Below are positions 24,966 to 43,230 of a stretch of 64,000 nt of DNA, one piece after another; positions within the stretch are counted from its first letter, which is position 1, and the number at the start of each line of letters is the position of its first letter. The notes under the pieces were generated by a model. The model did not search any database, was not told the origin of the DNA, and saw only the letters and a program-made list of their open reading frames with translations. Made by a program: the position numbers and the translations under genes. The stretch is from positions 186,001 through 250,000 of the forward strand of contig NC_063157.1 of the NCBI RefSeq assembly GCF_020921035.1. Direction: 5' to 3'. Origin of the DNA: Rhodamnia argentea (Eukaryota > Streptophyta > Magnoliopsida > Myrtales > Myrtaceae).

Positions 24966-25333
24966 TGGCTTGAGAGCAAGTCCCGTGTAACTGCGCGAGA
25001 ACAAGTCCGGCCATATTTTTGTTGGCATGGCGGGGGCCCTTTTTTGAGAATTTTGCTGATGTAACGTGGGTCATTTCTTTTGCCCATTGATTGATTTGTT
25101 CTAGCAAATTTTTATTGGAAAGAATTGTTTCCTTGTCGTATTGTTCTCATGTTCGTGATTTCCCTGAAATCCATGGATCTTTGGCGATGCTTTCAGATTG
25201 GTTTCTTACTTCCCCAAAGGAGCATGTGCTCGGTGGCGGATGCCGTATTTTGTCTGTTGATCATGTCACCCGTGTGGGGTAGGTGGAATATTGGGAAAGA
25301 TTGAATCACATTAGATTTTAATTAAGCACTTTC
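24966..25333. other. 3' flank of the carrier gene
   Basis: Presumed 3' untranslated region and spacer. No canonical AATAAA close to the stop and no other gene recognised. Confidence 0.5.
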
Positions 25334-26450
25334 GGCTATGTTTGGTCGTCAAAATTTTTAACCAGGATAGGGTTAAATAGGATAGGATATGAAATTTAGA
25401 GATTTTGCCATATCTTATTCATTATTTGGTGAATCATAATAACAAAGTTGGACATGTTCATTATTTAGTATTTACATATATTGATGTAAATGAATCTGAA
25501 AATGCACAAATGAAGACTATAATAATCTATCATAATTCACTACAAACTCTAGTAAGAGAAAATATGATCATTCGCATTTGGAACTACGAAAAGTTTTGTC
25601 TCTAGCGCTACAACAAAGTTACAAAAAGGAATAAGTTTTGCTTCTCTTTCCGCTTTTATAGACTTTTGACGTGAACCGGAAATCTACGAAGAAGAAGAAG
25701 TTTCAACTCTCTTGCCATTTTTGTAGAATTTTGATGTGAACTAAAAAACTATAAAGAAGTTGCGAAACTTCAACATGAACTAAAGATTCATAGGAGAATG
25801 AAATTTCTATTTTTTTAGAAATTTCATTACCCCACATTCTTCAAGAATTCGAAAGATCATTTTCAAGTTCGAATTTGTTCATTTAAAATTGGGTTCTTCT
25901 ACTTCATTTTTATATTACTTCGTTTTTTTTATATCCTTTTTTCGTTATTTTTATTCTGTTCCATCATTTCTTAATAAATTTTTTATTAAATAACAAACTA
26001 TACTATCAAAAAATTCTTTTTTGAACTCACCCAATAAAAAATTCTTCCATTCGTTATGACATAGATATGAAGTGTGTGTATGTGTATGTGCACAGAATAT
26101 ATATATTGTGAAGTAGAAAGAAGCTAAAATTTATAAATATATAGGAATAAAAAAATAAATATTTTAATTTTTTATTTTATTTTTAATATATTATAATTCA
26201 AATATAATCCATATGTAATTATTATTTTAATTTTATTTTTTAAGAAGTTTGTTATTCGAGAAAAAAATAGCTTTTAGAGTATCAACATAAGAAATCATAT
26301 CTGCTTTTATCCAATCTCCTCTATGGGATAATTTTATTCAAGCTATATCCACCTTATATCCCACTTTATCTAGTCTTACGCAGTAGCCAAACACATGATA
26401 AGATAACTTTTATCCAATCCCGATTTTTATCCCGACCACCAAACGCAGCC
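25334..26450. mobile_element. Non-autonomous PIF/Harbinger-like inverted-repeat element (1,117 bp)
   Basis: The left end reads GGCTATGTTTGGTCGTC and the reversed right end GGCTGCGTTTGGTGGTC, an imperfect terminal inverted repeat continuing into GGATAGG-type sequence. The right flank begins TTA; the left flank is TTC, so the 3-bp TTA target duplication expected for this superfamily is preserved in 2 of 3 bases. The interior is very AT-rich and has no transposase frame. It shares an internal block (TTGCCATATCTTAT) with the element at 55226-56117, showing one family. Confidence 0.65.
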
Positions 26451-26480
26451 TTAATTTCTCTAAGCACAACATCTTGTCCA

Positions 26481-27264
26481 TAATAATCAGAGAAAATTCC
26501 AAATAAATGTCCGAAATGTTCTTATTTTCTCAAATTAGAGCTTGAAGTGAATTTTGTTTCAAATAAGGACTTGAAGTGCACATTATTTCAAATGAAAATA
26601 TGAAGTCGGCACATCAATTATCAATCTCAAAAAAGGACTTGACTCATCGGTTTTTTTTTTTTTTTTTTTGGTCAAATGACTCATTAGTTGTTTAGGGTAT
26701 TTTCATCATTTACTTTTTTTATTTTTTTCTTCCTTTTTTATTTTTAAAAAAATTGAAAAAAATGAAAGTTAAAAAAAAAAAAAAGAAAAAAAAAAGAAAC
26801 ACACACAGGCATGGTAGGGTGGCGAGGATGGCCGTCGGGGTCGCCAACCCATGTCGTCGTCGACCTTGCTAGAACCGAGAGAGGGATGTCGGCCCTAACC
26901 CGGGTTTGAGGGTTGGGCTACGACCCTCACCCGAGTCCGGTGGAGGGTCGATGATCCTCTCCCAGTTCTAGTGCATCTAGTCGGCGGGGTCAACGGCCCT
27001 CGTTGAGGCGCCGGCAACCCCATCGGCCATCGGCGGGGCAACATCCTATATTTCCTTTTTTTAAATTTAATATAACTAAAAATTAGTTTAAAATTTCATT
27101 TTGACTAAAATATTGTTGACACCGGCCGGCGAAGTCGGGACCTTATTTGAATCTATCATATCACTTCGGGCCTTTATTTGAAATAAGGACCACTTCATAC
27201 ACTTATTTGAATTTGAGAAAATGAGAACATTTTGGGCTTTTATTTAGAATTTTCCCTAATAATC
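26481..27264. mobile_element. Long-TIR non-autonomous DNA transposon with flanking 8-bp direct repeat
   Basis: TAATAATC occurs at 26481-26488 and again at 27257-27264. Between them, the left arm (from 26489, AGAGAAAATTCCAAATAA) matches the reversed right arm (AGGGAAAATTCTAAATAA) over roughly 60-100 bp, including AAATGTTCTTATTTTCTCAA against AAATGTTCTCATTTTCTCAA. An 8-bp duplication suggests hAT; arms this long are more usual for Mutator-like elements, so the class is open. A GC-rich core (about 26810-27045) sits between AT-rich arms. No transposase is encoded. A small poly(T) insertion lies inside the left half at 26640-26684. Confidence 0.75.
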
Positions 27265-27901
27265 TGTTTACGGAAAAGAAAAATTAAAAGTAACGGGAAA
27301 TCATGTATTGGAAGAGAGACCGGGCGAACGCAAAGCCACAATATACAAATACGGCAACGAAAGCCAAGGTCATATTCTGCCAATTAATTACAACAATTGC
27401 AACGGTATGCTGTTGATGTAGCGTTTCCTTTAATTCTGTTTTTTTTTTTTTTTTATGGGTAAACTTGGATTTGGTAAACGGTGGGGTATGAATTATTTCA
27501 AGAAGCAACATTGATTTTTTTTTCTAGCTGAACAAAACATCTTTACAGATCAACAGTCACGTTAGTCAGATAAGTAAAAAAGGAAACGGCCCAAAGTAGA
27601 GAGATTTAAGGAAGGCATGGCAAAATCTACATGCTTTTTAATTGAACAAGTCCCTCATCGCTGCACACAGGACATGTCAACCTGTTGGGACATTGCCTCT
27701 TTCCCTCATTTTCCCAGAACTCGGTCAAAATTTCAATTCATAGCCACCGGGGCACCAGCATTGACTACAAACATAAATCTAAGATCCATCAATGCCTGTT
27801 CGGACAGCTGCTGAATTGCCCATTAGAATAGAGGAAAGTCTTTTCGAGTATTTTTGTCTCTACACCAAGTCTAATCACCTAAACAATCTCTCCTATGACA
27901 T
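27265..27901. other. Intergenic region downstream of the DUF1666 gene
   Basis: Presumed 3' flank of the minus-strand DUF1666 gene. Includes a 17-T run near 27440. Short open frames here have no recognisable similarity. Confidence 0.5.
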
Positions 27902-30349
27902 TCAACAAGGAAAAAGGATAGGAGAGGGATCCCTATGCAACTTCCCATCAGACAAATCCAGTTTCTTTATCTTTTCTTCGCACCAGAACAATTGTCCCTT
28001 GACGATCCTCTCCATCTTAAGAACCATGGAACATAATTTCGTGTCTATGAGGGCAAACAGCAGCTGAACGTCATCATCTGTTTGAGGCCATGATTTCTTC
28101 TTCCACCCTTTCCTCTTCCTGCGCAGTTCCTTCAATTTCACAGCTTTCTGCATATGGCAGCAGTCAGACCGAAGCAATCACAAAGTTTGAAATTTCACTA
28201 GCAAGTCTTATTCACTGCCGGTTAACAAAACGCAAAAAGCTGCCAGTTTATTCCATGTAACTGATGCATAGGTCCTAAAATGCAAACTCCAATCCTGATG
28301 CAATAACAATCTTTTTCAAGAACTTGGTCAGTCAGATTACAGTTGTATCGATCAGTCGTATAGTGGTCTACAGAGAGAAGCAACATGGGAAGATTTCGAG
28401 GAGATCCCAGCAGCCACAGCCACTGGTTACGCTCAAGAATCGAAGGGACATCAAAATGCCAAACTAAAACTTTTACTGGTGATCAGATATAGGCAAACAA
28501 CATCAAGAAAAATACAAATTCCTTATGCCAGAAAAAAATGGTAACTACTAATTAAGCCTGTAAATTGGAAATACGAACGAATCAATGACCAATGCTGGAA
28601 AAGCAATATGTAATGAGTGATTAGAGAATCTCACCTTCTCAAGAGATGACTGGACCTGCTGTAGGGGGCTAGCAAAATGGTTCTGATTTGCAAACAAATG
28701 TAGAACCCCAGTGGACGTCTTCTTGTCCATTTTCAGGAAAAGATGAAAAGTGAGGATGGTATTCTCCATAATTCTGAGGAGATCTGGTGCAAGAACCAAT
28801 TTATCTGAGCCGTCTTCTTCCGCTGCTTTCTGCTCTGAGCCTGTTGTAGCACAAGTAACAACAAAACTTTTACAAAAATAAAGTCCATGTCTTCTAGCTA
28901 TCTAATTTCCGTGTGTACCAGCAAGGCCATTACCTTGAATATTTGGAACCTGAAGAAGTTTAGGCAAGCTTTTTCTTGCACGTGCATAAATTTCTGGTCG
29001 AAGACCCTGTTCGAAAGGTTCGTTTTCAATAAACCTTTGGAGTAGAACATGAAATTGTTGAAACTGTTGAGAACTACGGCTGTAACATGTCATATTTTCA
29101 GGCTGGCCAGAGATCTTTTGGCACAGTTGAGTGTATTGGCAATGAAGTGCCTCCCATGTTAAGCATGTTTGAGCTAGATAAGCTGTCTCTAGATCATCAT
29201 AAGGATTACCCCCCGACTGTTGCAGCTTCTCCATTTCTTCATCAGGCTCTTCAATCTTCTTTAAAGAAAGGCAGCGAAGGGGAGAAGTAAGTTTCTTAGA
29301 TGCAAGTCTCAGTGATGGTGTCAAGGGAACCTGTGGAACTGCAAAACAATACAATGCAGAGAATATAATTGTCATCAAACTTGCAGAAGCCATTTTGGCA
29401 ATGAATGGACATCTCTCTACAAATGATGATTCGATTTTCAGCGTACAAGTAGCGCTTCACAGTAAAGCTTAAAGTAAATCCAGACGCCATACCAATCCAC
29501 TATGATTACGTGTGCTCTTTCACAACAATAAATGAAACACCTCCTGATACCTCATCCAATTTCTCTCACAAACATACAAAAGATATTGTATTGGTCCAAA
29601 AAGAAAATCTTTTTTATTAACAATAGATGAGGAATGCTAATCCTTTCTTTAGCACATATTGAATCATCACAAATACAAAAAACACTTACAATGGCATGAG
29701 ATGAAATAAACCAACTGCAAGACTCCTAATGTGGAAGTCCAATTGAATCTAAGGGAAGTTACAAATAAAATGATTGGGAAAAAAGAACCCCGACAATGGA
29801 GGAAATCATGTCAGTCCCTGTGAAAGTGATCAAAGCGTAAAACCATCAGCCGTCACCAAAGCACCATGTTTCACATAAGCATTAAGCCTAACATGAAAAC
29901 TATAACTAATTACCGGCTTCGCTGAGCTGCTGTGCACTCAATCGATCAAAGAACAGCATCCCCTCACAGTACTTTTCATAAAAAGCATCAAATCCACCCC
30001 ACCATTGTCGACCTTCAGCTTCGACATCTCTCCACTCACTAGAGCTTGTCTCACCCTCTCCTCCCTCTTCCTCGTCATCCTCAGGGCATGAGTCCTCCTC
30101 AGGAATCAAAACCAGAAAACTGTTCCGCCTAAGTTCTTTCAATCGTCTCTTCACTTCATTCGCAATAAAGTCGTCGTCGTCTTCATCCTCCATATCAGCA
30201 ACACCATCAGTGGAGACCGACTTGCTAAAATCATCAACGCCATTTTCATTGTTTGGCTCCTCATGTGGCAGGATGGACTTCCCCTCAGTGTCCTGCTCCA
30301 AGATAGGCTTGCAGGCTTTCCTGAGCTTCTTGACTTTGAAAAAATCCAT
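27902..30349 (-). CDS. DUF1666 protein (4 exons, 430 aa)
   Basis: Exons on the minus strand: 30349-29914, 29338-28934, 28840-28635, 28147-27902; phases close to 430 residues. The N-terminal 120 residues are acidic (DMEDEDDDDF, then PEDDEEEGGEGE). They are followed by the family block FDAFYEKYCEGMLFFDRLSAQQLSEA split by intron 1, then DDLETAYLAQTCLTWEALHCQYTQL, a helical core typical of DUF1666. The C-terminal exon is very basic (KLKELRRKRKGWKKKSW) and ends KLDLSDGKLHRDPSPILFPC. Relatives are often mislabelled ribosomal protein L34Ae, but nothing here looks ribosomal. Function is unknown. In Arabidopsis a DUF1666 gene (At3g20260, from memory) lies two genes from BTL1, matching this neighbourhood. 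A non-coding 5' exon upstream is possible but unproven. Confidence 0.88.
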
Positions 30350-32199
30350 CCTGACTCTTTTTTTATGTTGAATCAGATCGAATCCTCAAGCAATAGCTGA
30401 ATGCAGTTCTTACCAGTACCGAGTCTTATGTCCTTCGGAAATAATATTCTATTAGATTAGAAAGAATGACTCATTTTCTCTTTCTTTTTTCCTTCTGCAA
30501 CTTGAATCAGACCTTCCAGGAGAAATGAGAGATCTACCTGATGGGAAAAATCAGCAGGCAAAGCTTACCTCAGCTCCACTATCTAACCAAAAAAAGCTTT
30601 GGCTTTTCGAACAGCACCTACGTTAAATAAACGGAAATTCTCTCTCACAAACGAAAGTAACAGAGGGGGCATAACCCATCTTCCAAAAGGAAGACTATGA
30701 TTACTAACGACCGTTTTGAACCTAGGTCCATCAAGCTCCAAAAGACAGATCAATACGCATTTAAATGGATCGGCAATCGCTAGAAAACGGCATCTCCTAA
30801 GATCCAGCAGTTTTCCAGCAAGTCTACAGCTTTACTCACGAAAGCAAAAGCACGAACCAGGAGGTCAAGAAAATCAGCATTTTTGGCGTGCCCAAGATTC
30901 AGCATTTGCGTCACGAAGCCTGAGAATCATCCACGGCTTCAGCAGCAATCTCCATGAAACGAGAAAACAGCAAGGGAGAACCCATAACCTTCAAAATATC
31001 CGGCTTTCGAGATCCCGCCAGCTTGTCGATGAACCAGGACTAGTAGGCAGAGGAGATCCCTTGCAAGAACCAAGACATTGCCAAAATAAAGAAAAAGAGA
31101 GACTGACCAACCAAGAAACGGCTAAAAGAATGCCGAGAAATAGGGTTTTGAGGGAAAGAGAGGAGGGGTGTTGGTCTTGGTCTTGGTACTTGGAGAACTC
31201 AAAACAGAAAGATAGTGAAATGGCAAATGGAAAATGGAAATCAGGAAAGATCAAATGCTGAGTAGAGTAAGGGAGTGATTACTGTGCGTTGGTGTTGGCA
31301 ATAAATGGTCGCGATTTTCCTTCCTACGATAAAAGTTGGTGAAAAGGAGTCGTGATGTGATTAGGGAGAGAAAATGAATTGAATTGAATTGAATTGGGGG
31401 ATGTTAAAGCACGAAGCCCCAGAGAAAGCAGTGTTGCAGTGTCAGGACCTCGTACAGAGAATATTGCCAGAAGTAACCTTTACTCTCTCACCCATCACAA
31501 AAACCCAGAAACCAAAACCCCAAACGAAACCAAAACCCCGCGCTTTTGGTTTAGTGAACTTGGGAGAGCGAAAACCCATGCTTGTCCTCGGAACATTGGC
31601 ATAATGACAAACCAAGTCCCTACTTTCTCAAGGTCAAAGGTGGGAATCTTTACGAAAGAGAGAGGACAACCAACCCAAGCGCGAGTTAAGGATCTTCACG
31701 TCAGGCTCTCTCCATCATGTCGATCCTCCTTTGTCACTCTCATTCATGGAAGAAAGTCCTTTCCTTTCCCATTGTTAATTAACTTTAGTTCGTTACTTTG
31801 TTCTTTAATCATACCATAAAGAAAAAAGAAGTGTTAAGTCAACATTTGGTTCGCGGGAATCGGTTGAAACCTTGGATTAAAGAGACAAGATTGAGACGGT
31901 AATGTGTGCCAGGGAGGCAGTCAAATCTCACACTTCATAACGATAAAGTGGGAGTGAAGGTGAACTGATGTCACTGCTGTGCAGGCGAATTCCGCTTGGT
32001 CCACGGTCAAACATTACAGATGCTACCCCCAACATCCAACGGAATTGCCGAGATCAATGTCTGAGAAAGCCATTCCGTGAAGAAAACATGAATTGATAAA
32101 GATACTCTCTTCACATCTCTCGGGCAACATGTGCCTTTCATTTAGCTGCAAAAAGACTAGAAAAGCTAAAGAGATTTTATGGGAGTTCATGGCTAACAG
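30350..32199. other. Intergenic region between DUF1666 and DUF3820-like genes
   Basis: Promoter and possible untranslated 5' exon of the DUF1666 gene. A short GAATT repeat lies at about 31376-31395. Open frames at 30716-31261 and 31389-31819 overlap on several frames and show no known domain, so they are not annotated as genes. Confidence 0.5.
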
Positions 32200-33075
32200 C
32201 TACTGGGGGCCCTTGCCGTTGAGCACCTTCCTCAGCAGCGATTCCCGCCCGGGAAATGGGTTGTATATTGGCTCCGGCACCGCCTCCGCTCCTCCATTTC
32301 TCACTTCCCTCCGGCTCCCACCGTGGGTCGTTCGGTTTTGACCTTCACCTGATTCTCTCTTCGACCTCAGCCTGTGTCTCCTCTCCCTCCTCCTCTCCTC
32401 TCCTTGAGATGGCGATTCGGATTCAGAGTACTCCTCCTTCCCTTTCCCCTTCCCCTTCTCCTTCCCGTCGTCCGATTTCCTGGGGATCCTCCCGCCCTTG
32501 GAAGTGCCCAGAAGCTTGAAATCCACCCGACCCCACGCGGCCTTATCCTCGTTGTCCCACCCGAACCTCTCGCTTATCTCCAGCAGCTCCGGTACCGCAC
32601 TCCCCGGACCCCCACCAGCACCCCCACCATTCAACACCCTCTCCGCCGACTCCCACTCCATCCGGTCCCGGTATACGGGATCTTGCAGCACTTGCTCGGC
32701 CAGCTGGGCCCACTCCTCCGTGTCGCGGGCTCGGAGGTTGTTGCAGACCCACCTGAGGTAGCTGGAGGGGAGCGTCCCCAGCATCTTACCCTTGTGCCTC
32801 CCGAAGTCTATCACCCGGTCTCTCGCCGGCGTGGCTCTGCTCCTGGGCAGGGTTGTTCTTGTTGTGTAGTGAAGACTGTGGCGGCGGAGGAGATTCCACT
32901 GGTCGTGGGCATTTGTTGAAGGAGGGTTCATCATCACACGTACCCCAATCATCGTCGACTCAACTTTACCGATTGCTTGAGTTGATTCCCACTGATGAGG
33001 CGGAGAACACGTTCCCCTCCCTACCTTATGGCCGCGAAAATGGAAATGTTGATTCGAGAAAAATTCAAGGACCAA
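32200..33075 (-). CDS. DUF3820-like protein, organelle-targeted by appearance (intronless)
   Basis: Open frame of 291 codons. The conserved part (about residues 88-135 of the longest frame) reads VIDFGRHKGKMLGTLPSSYL, then RWVCNNLRARDTEEWAQLAE. It resembles the FGKYKG...YLRW motif of DUF3820, a small domain also found beside nucleases. Before it lies a stretch rich in Arg, Thr and Ser (RRHSLHYTTRTTLPRSRATP), consistent with an organellar presequence. After it are a Gly-rich loop, a K/E-rich low-complexity region (KGKGKGKEEYSESES) and a conserved-looking end with EPIYNPFPGRESLLRKVL. The true start is uncertain: the upstream 41 residues look like leader translated by chance, and ATG at 32952, 32934 or 32931 is more likely than 33075. 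Function unknown. Confidence 0.75.
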   Translation of the reverse strand: MVLEFFSNQHFHFRGHKVGRGTCSPPHQWESTQAIGKVESTMIGVRVMMNPPSTNAHDQWNLLRRHSLHYTTRTTLPRSRATPARDRVIDFGRHKGKMLGTLPSSYLRWVCNNLRARDTEEWAQLAEQVLQDPVYRDRMEWESAERVLNGGGAGGGPGSAVPELLEISERFGWDNEDKAAWGRVDFKLLGTSKGGRIPRKSDDGKEKGKGKGKEEYSESESPSQGEERRRERRHRLRSKRESGEGQNRTTHGGSRREVRNGGAEAVPEPIYNPFPGRESLLRKVLNGKGPQ

Positions 33076-33463
33076 ACATGTGACCCAGTAAAAAGTATGG
33101 GACCGTCATTTTGTAATTTCCCTTTTCTTTGGGCCGGTAACCTAAATAACTTTCTCCAGCGGGAGGCGAAATACCAAATCAGCCCCTGTCATGTCGATCG
33201 TAATTCCATCACTGCCATTCCGTTCCGCGATTAACCATCCCCCTCCCCACTGCAGATTTGATTTTTCAAGGCCACAGTCTCATGAGAGCCGACCACCATC
33301 ATTTCACTTTGTCTTCTCCAATCTATAATCTTTCTCTCTCTCCGGTCCGGAAGGTCTGAATTGCGCAATTTCGCGGTGTGGCGTACGCGTGCCTCGGTCG
33401 GATCCTACCAGTTTCAACTTCTCGCCTTCATCGGAGGCTCAGTTGCGGCTCAAACCGTCCATT
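33076..33463. promoter_or_regulatory. Divergent promoter region shared by the DUF3820-like and VHA-A genes
   Basis: At most 388 bp (about 510 bp if the minus-strand start is 32952) separates two start codons that point away from each other. A CT-rich tract at about 33328-33346 sits some 120 nt before the VHA-A ATG and probably marks its transcription start region. No clear TATA box on either strand, as is usual for housekeeping genes. Confidence 0.5.
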
Positions 33464-40108
<6,645 letters not shown>

Positions 40109-41015
40109 ATTGAGTTAGGAACTTCAATTCCTCATGGATTTTCGGCGCAAAGTCACTTGGTCACACCTTTTCTTTCTATATTCTCTGCTTTCTGAGTCCT
40201 TTTGAGGGGGCGATCAGAGAATTGGATTTTTGTGCATCCCGCAGTAGAGATTGCTTTGGTGTTTTCTTGGTGTTTATTCAATTGTACCTATTATTTTTTC
40301 ATGTATCCTACCCTTTATCTTATAATTATGTCTTTATTGATCTGATTTAAAGTTCTTTTATGGATAAATGTGTTTATGCAGTGTAGTAATAATGTAGCTG
40401 GATGTGTTTTACTAGTCATTGGAATTGACCATATCTGGCCGTAAGCTCTATTCCATTTTGAAGTCTTCTACTCTTGCTTTTCCGAGTGAAGACAGAGGTT
40501 GCACTGCCGATACTGCTTTATTACAATTAAAACGAATACTGCCTTCAAATTCATTCCTCCTATAAAAATGTGTAAGGATGGGAGGTTTACTGAATTGTCG
40601 AAGTAAAGCTAGCTACTTGAAACTTTTAAGTTGTCTGGCTTTCATGCAAAGGAGAGGAGGAGGAGGAGAGTAGTGAGTACATGATAAGAAGACCTAGGCT
40701 ACTTCAGATGAACGATGAACTATCCACTCGGTTATGAATGGGGAAGCACTATCAAGATGAAACATCGAGGCTTTCTTTTCTTCTTGGGAGAAGCAGAGGC
40801 ACCTAATGCAAACCTAGGATGACATGACCAGTAGGCGTGGGACTCATTATCTGAGTCAGCTTATTTGTGCGAAGTAGCTCAATCTTGTTCGATCTATCGT
40901 GTAAACTGGGTGCCTCGAGTATATTTTCTCATGATTTGGGATGGTTTCTCTATTAGGAGGCTGGCTCAATTTCGCTTGTGATGCCATGAAATATGACTGT
41001 TGGAAATCAAGTTGG
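40109..41015. other. Intergenic region downstream of VHA-A
   Basis: VHA-A 3' untranslated region and AT-rich spacer without a recognisable gene. No canonical AATAAA was located near the stop. Confidence 0.5.
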
Positions 41016-42041
41016 GCGACTGCATTTGGTTTGGCTTTAGAAATAGACTCTGAGAAAATGCAAAGGCTGCAAGCCTAAAGTCCTTTTGGGTAATACAAAT
41101 TGCGTTTGGTAGAAACTCCAGAGGAAAACTTCTTCTTGCAAAGGGCTATGGTTGCATTTTTTTTTATTGTTATTGTTAAATTGGAAAACTCAAACCCTTC
41201 GACAAAATCAACGAAGCGCTCATGCTGCTCTCGGCCGTCTAAGGTTGCCTAACCTAGGGCAGCCCCCCGGCTAGGGTCACGTGACCCCAACGAGGGTAGT
41301 CTGGGTCACGATCTCATGCGGACCTTGTTGGGGTCGCAAAAACCTAGGCAATTGTCGTATGAGATTGCTAGGGCAGAACCCAGCGAGGGTCGTGTCACCC
41401 CGATCAAAGCGCTTTGGGTCACGATCTCATGCGACCCTTGCTAGGGTCGTGCAAACCCAAGCGACCACCACATGGATCATGCGGCCTCAGGCAACCTTCA
41501 CCTGAGGTTGCATGACTCAAGTGGCGGTCGCCTAGGATGGCGCAACCTCACCAACCTCTAGTCGGCTCCACGCCGGTTAGCTCGGGCCTCGCTGGCCCGC
41601 TCGTGCAGAGAAGCCCAAATAGTAAGGTCGCACGACCTCGGGCGGCCCTTGCTTGGGGTCACAAGACCCAAGCGACCTTCACCTGGGGTCACGCAACCTA
41701 GGCGGGAGTCGCCTAGGATGGTGCGACCTTGTCGGCCTCTCGTCGGCTCCACGCCAGTCCGATCTAGCGTCGCCGATCGAATTGCGCAGAGAAGCTCGAA
41801 CAATAACAAGAACTGCAAAATCGGAAAAAAAAAATAAAATTAGTGAGGGTAGTTTTGGAAGAAAAAAACCATTTAACCCTAGAAATAGCCTTTCGCAAAT
41901 GCTGAAAACCAAAGCTGGTGAGGATTGACTTTGGGCTTTTAGCTTTGCCAAGGCCAACATTTGACCAAATGCTAAATCAAAAGCGTAACCAAACGCCTCA
42001 TCTTTTTCAATGTGGGGAAAATTGAACCAAACGCAGCCGCA
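41016..42041. mobile_element. Repeat block with nested inverted termini and a GC-rich core
   Basis: Outer ends read GGCGACTGCATTTGGTT at the left and, reversed, GCGGCTGCGTTTGGTT at the right. An inner pair reads TTGCGTTTGGTAG (about 41101) and reversed AGGCGTTTGGTTACG (about 41995). This suggests one inverted-repeat element inside another, or a decayed composite. Between about 41215 and 41790 lies a GC-rich stretch of degenerate units around GGTCGC, GGGTCACG and GCGACC, giving many false open frames. No transposase seen. Confidence 0.5.
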
Positions 42042-43230
42042 TTCTACTTCAAGATGTCATTATCTCGTCAATGTAAATTGAGTCAAATGAAAGTGACCCA
42101 AGCTTTTCTTTCATCCTATGGCAAGAAAAAAAACTCTTTTCATATCGTTACCATTAAGGTTGCGGGAATCGTAGAGCATTATATTTGTTCGGATTACATG
42201 TCGGCGCCTAAATGATCAGACCGCATAAAGAATGTGTTAACTCGTTTTGCAACAAGGAAAATATTTCACCGAAATTAGTTCTTTGATTTTTATTAAGAAG
42301 GTTACGTGTTTTAATTCTCGAGGAGGTATCTGATGAAGAACATATCACAAAAGGAAGATGTGAAAATGGGTTTGAAATAGATGGATTGAAAGTGGACTAG
42401 AGATCAACAAAGGTTTGAATTGCATTACAATACTCCTAAGAAAGCAGTAAATAAGTGGGAAATAAACTTGGTTGCTGGAATTGAAAGTGCATGAACGTAA
42501 AGTGTGTCGAAAGTTAAGCTGCAGAGGAAATTGAGTGCTTTTGGATGTGTTCTTGTTGATCTTCCTTTCCCTTCTTTCTTCCGGGTATTTGTATCTCCTT
42601 TCGCCCCGTAATCGATGAGTTAGTTATCTTTGTGTTTTCAAATCTTTAATCTTGGTGTCTTCAATAACTACCCATTTCTGCTCATGTTTTTCATTGTTTT
42701 TGTTCGCCAAAACTTGATTTTCAACTGCCACAATGACTTTGAATTTGAATCTTTTTGAATAATCTTCCATGATCCGTTCGTGCCCATTACTATCGTTTCA
42801 TGCTTGTGACTTCCCATTGACGTGGCTGACTTAACTGTTCCATGGCCCTCTTTATGCCTGCAACCCTCCATCGTTGACCTTCTGCAATTTTCGGGAAGTT
42901 CCCGAATCATGACCACTTACCGAATCTTGAACTTAATGACCTTGTTGCCCTCTTCCCGAATATCGGGTTCTTGCAACTTTCGGCATATTACGGCCAACTT
43001 ACAGAATTTCGGGAAGTCATTCGTCGCTCCTGATTTACAGACTTCAGGACATATTGACGATGACACACATTCGATACTTGTTATTATTTTGGTGTTAACA
43101 GAATGTCATGAACGTTTTTGGTCTTTAATAAATCAATGCACAAACAATCACCAAGCAGCTTGGCCCATGACCGTTAGGTTGTAAGTTGTAACTAAGAATC
43201 AAAAAACTGCCGGGAAGCTGCAACTCCTTA
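42042..43230. other. Intergenic region
   Basis: No recognisable gene or complete transposon. The frames at 42668-43184 on both strands overlap and show no known family. Confidence 0.5.

Noticed and set aside
30716-31819. Open frames of 181 and 141 codons upstream of the DUF1666 gene
   Set aside because: No conserved motif and frames on both strands overlap; more likely leader and promoter sequence.
41281-41960. Several frames in the GC-rich repeat at 41-42 kb
   Set aside because: They arise from degenerate GGTCGC/GGGTCACG repeats within a transposon-like block.
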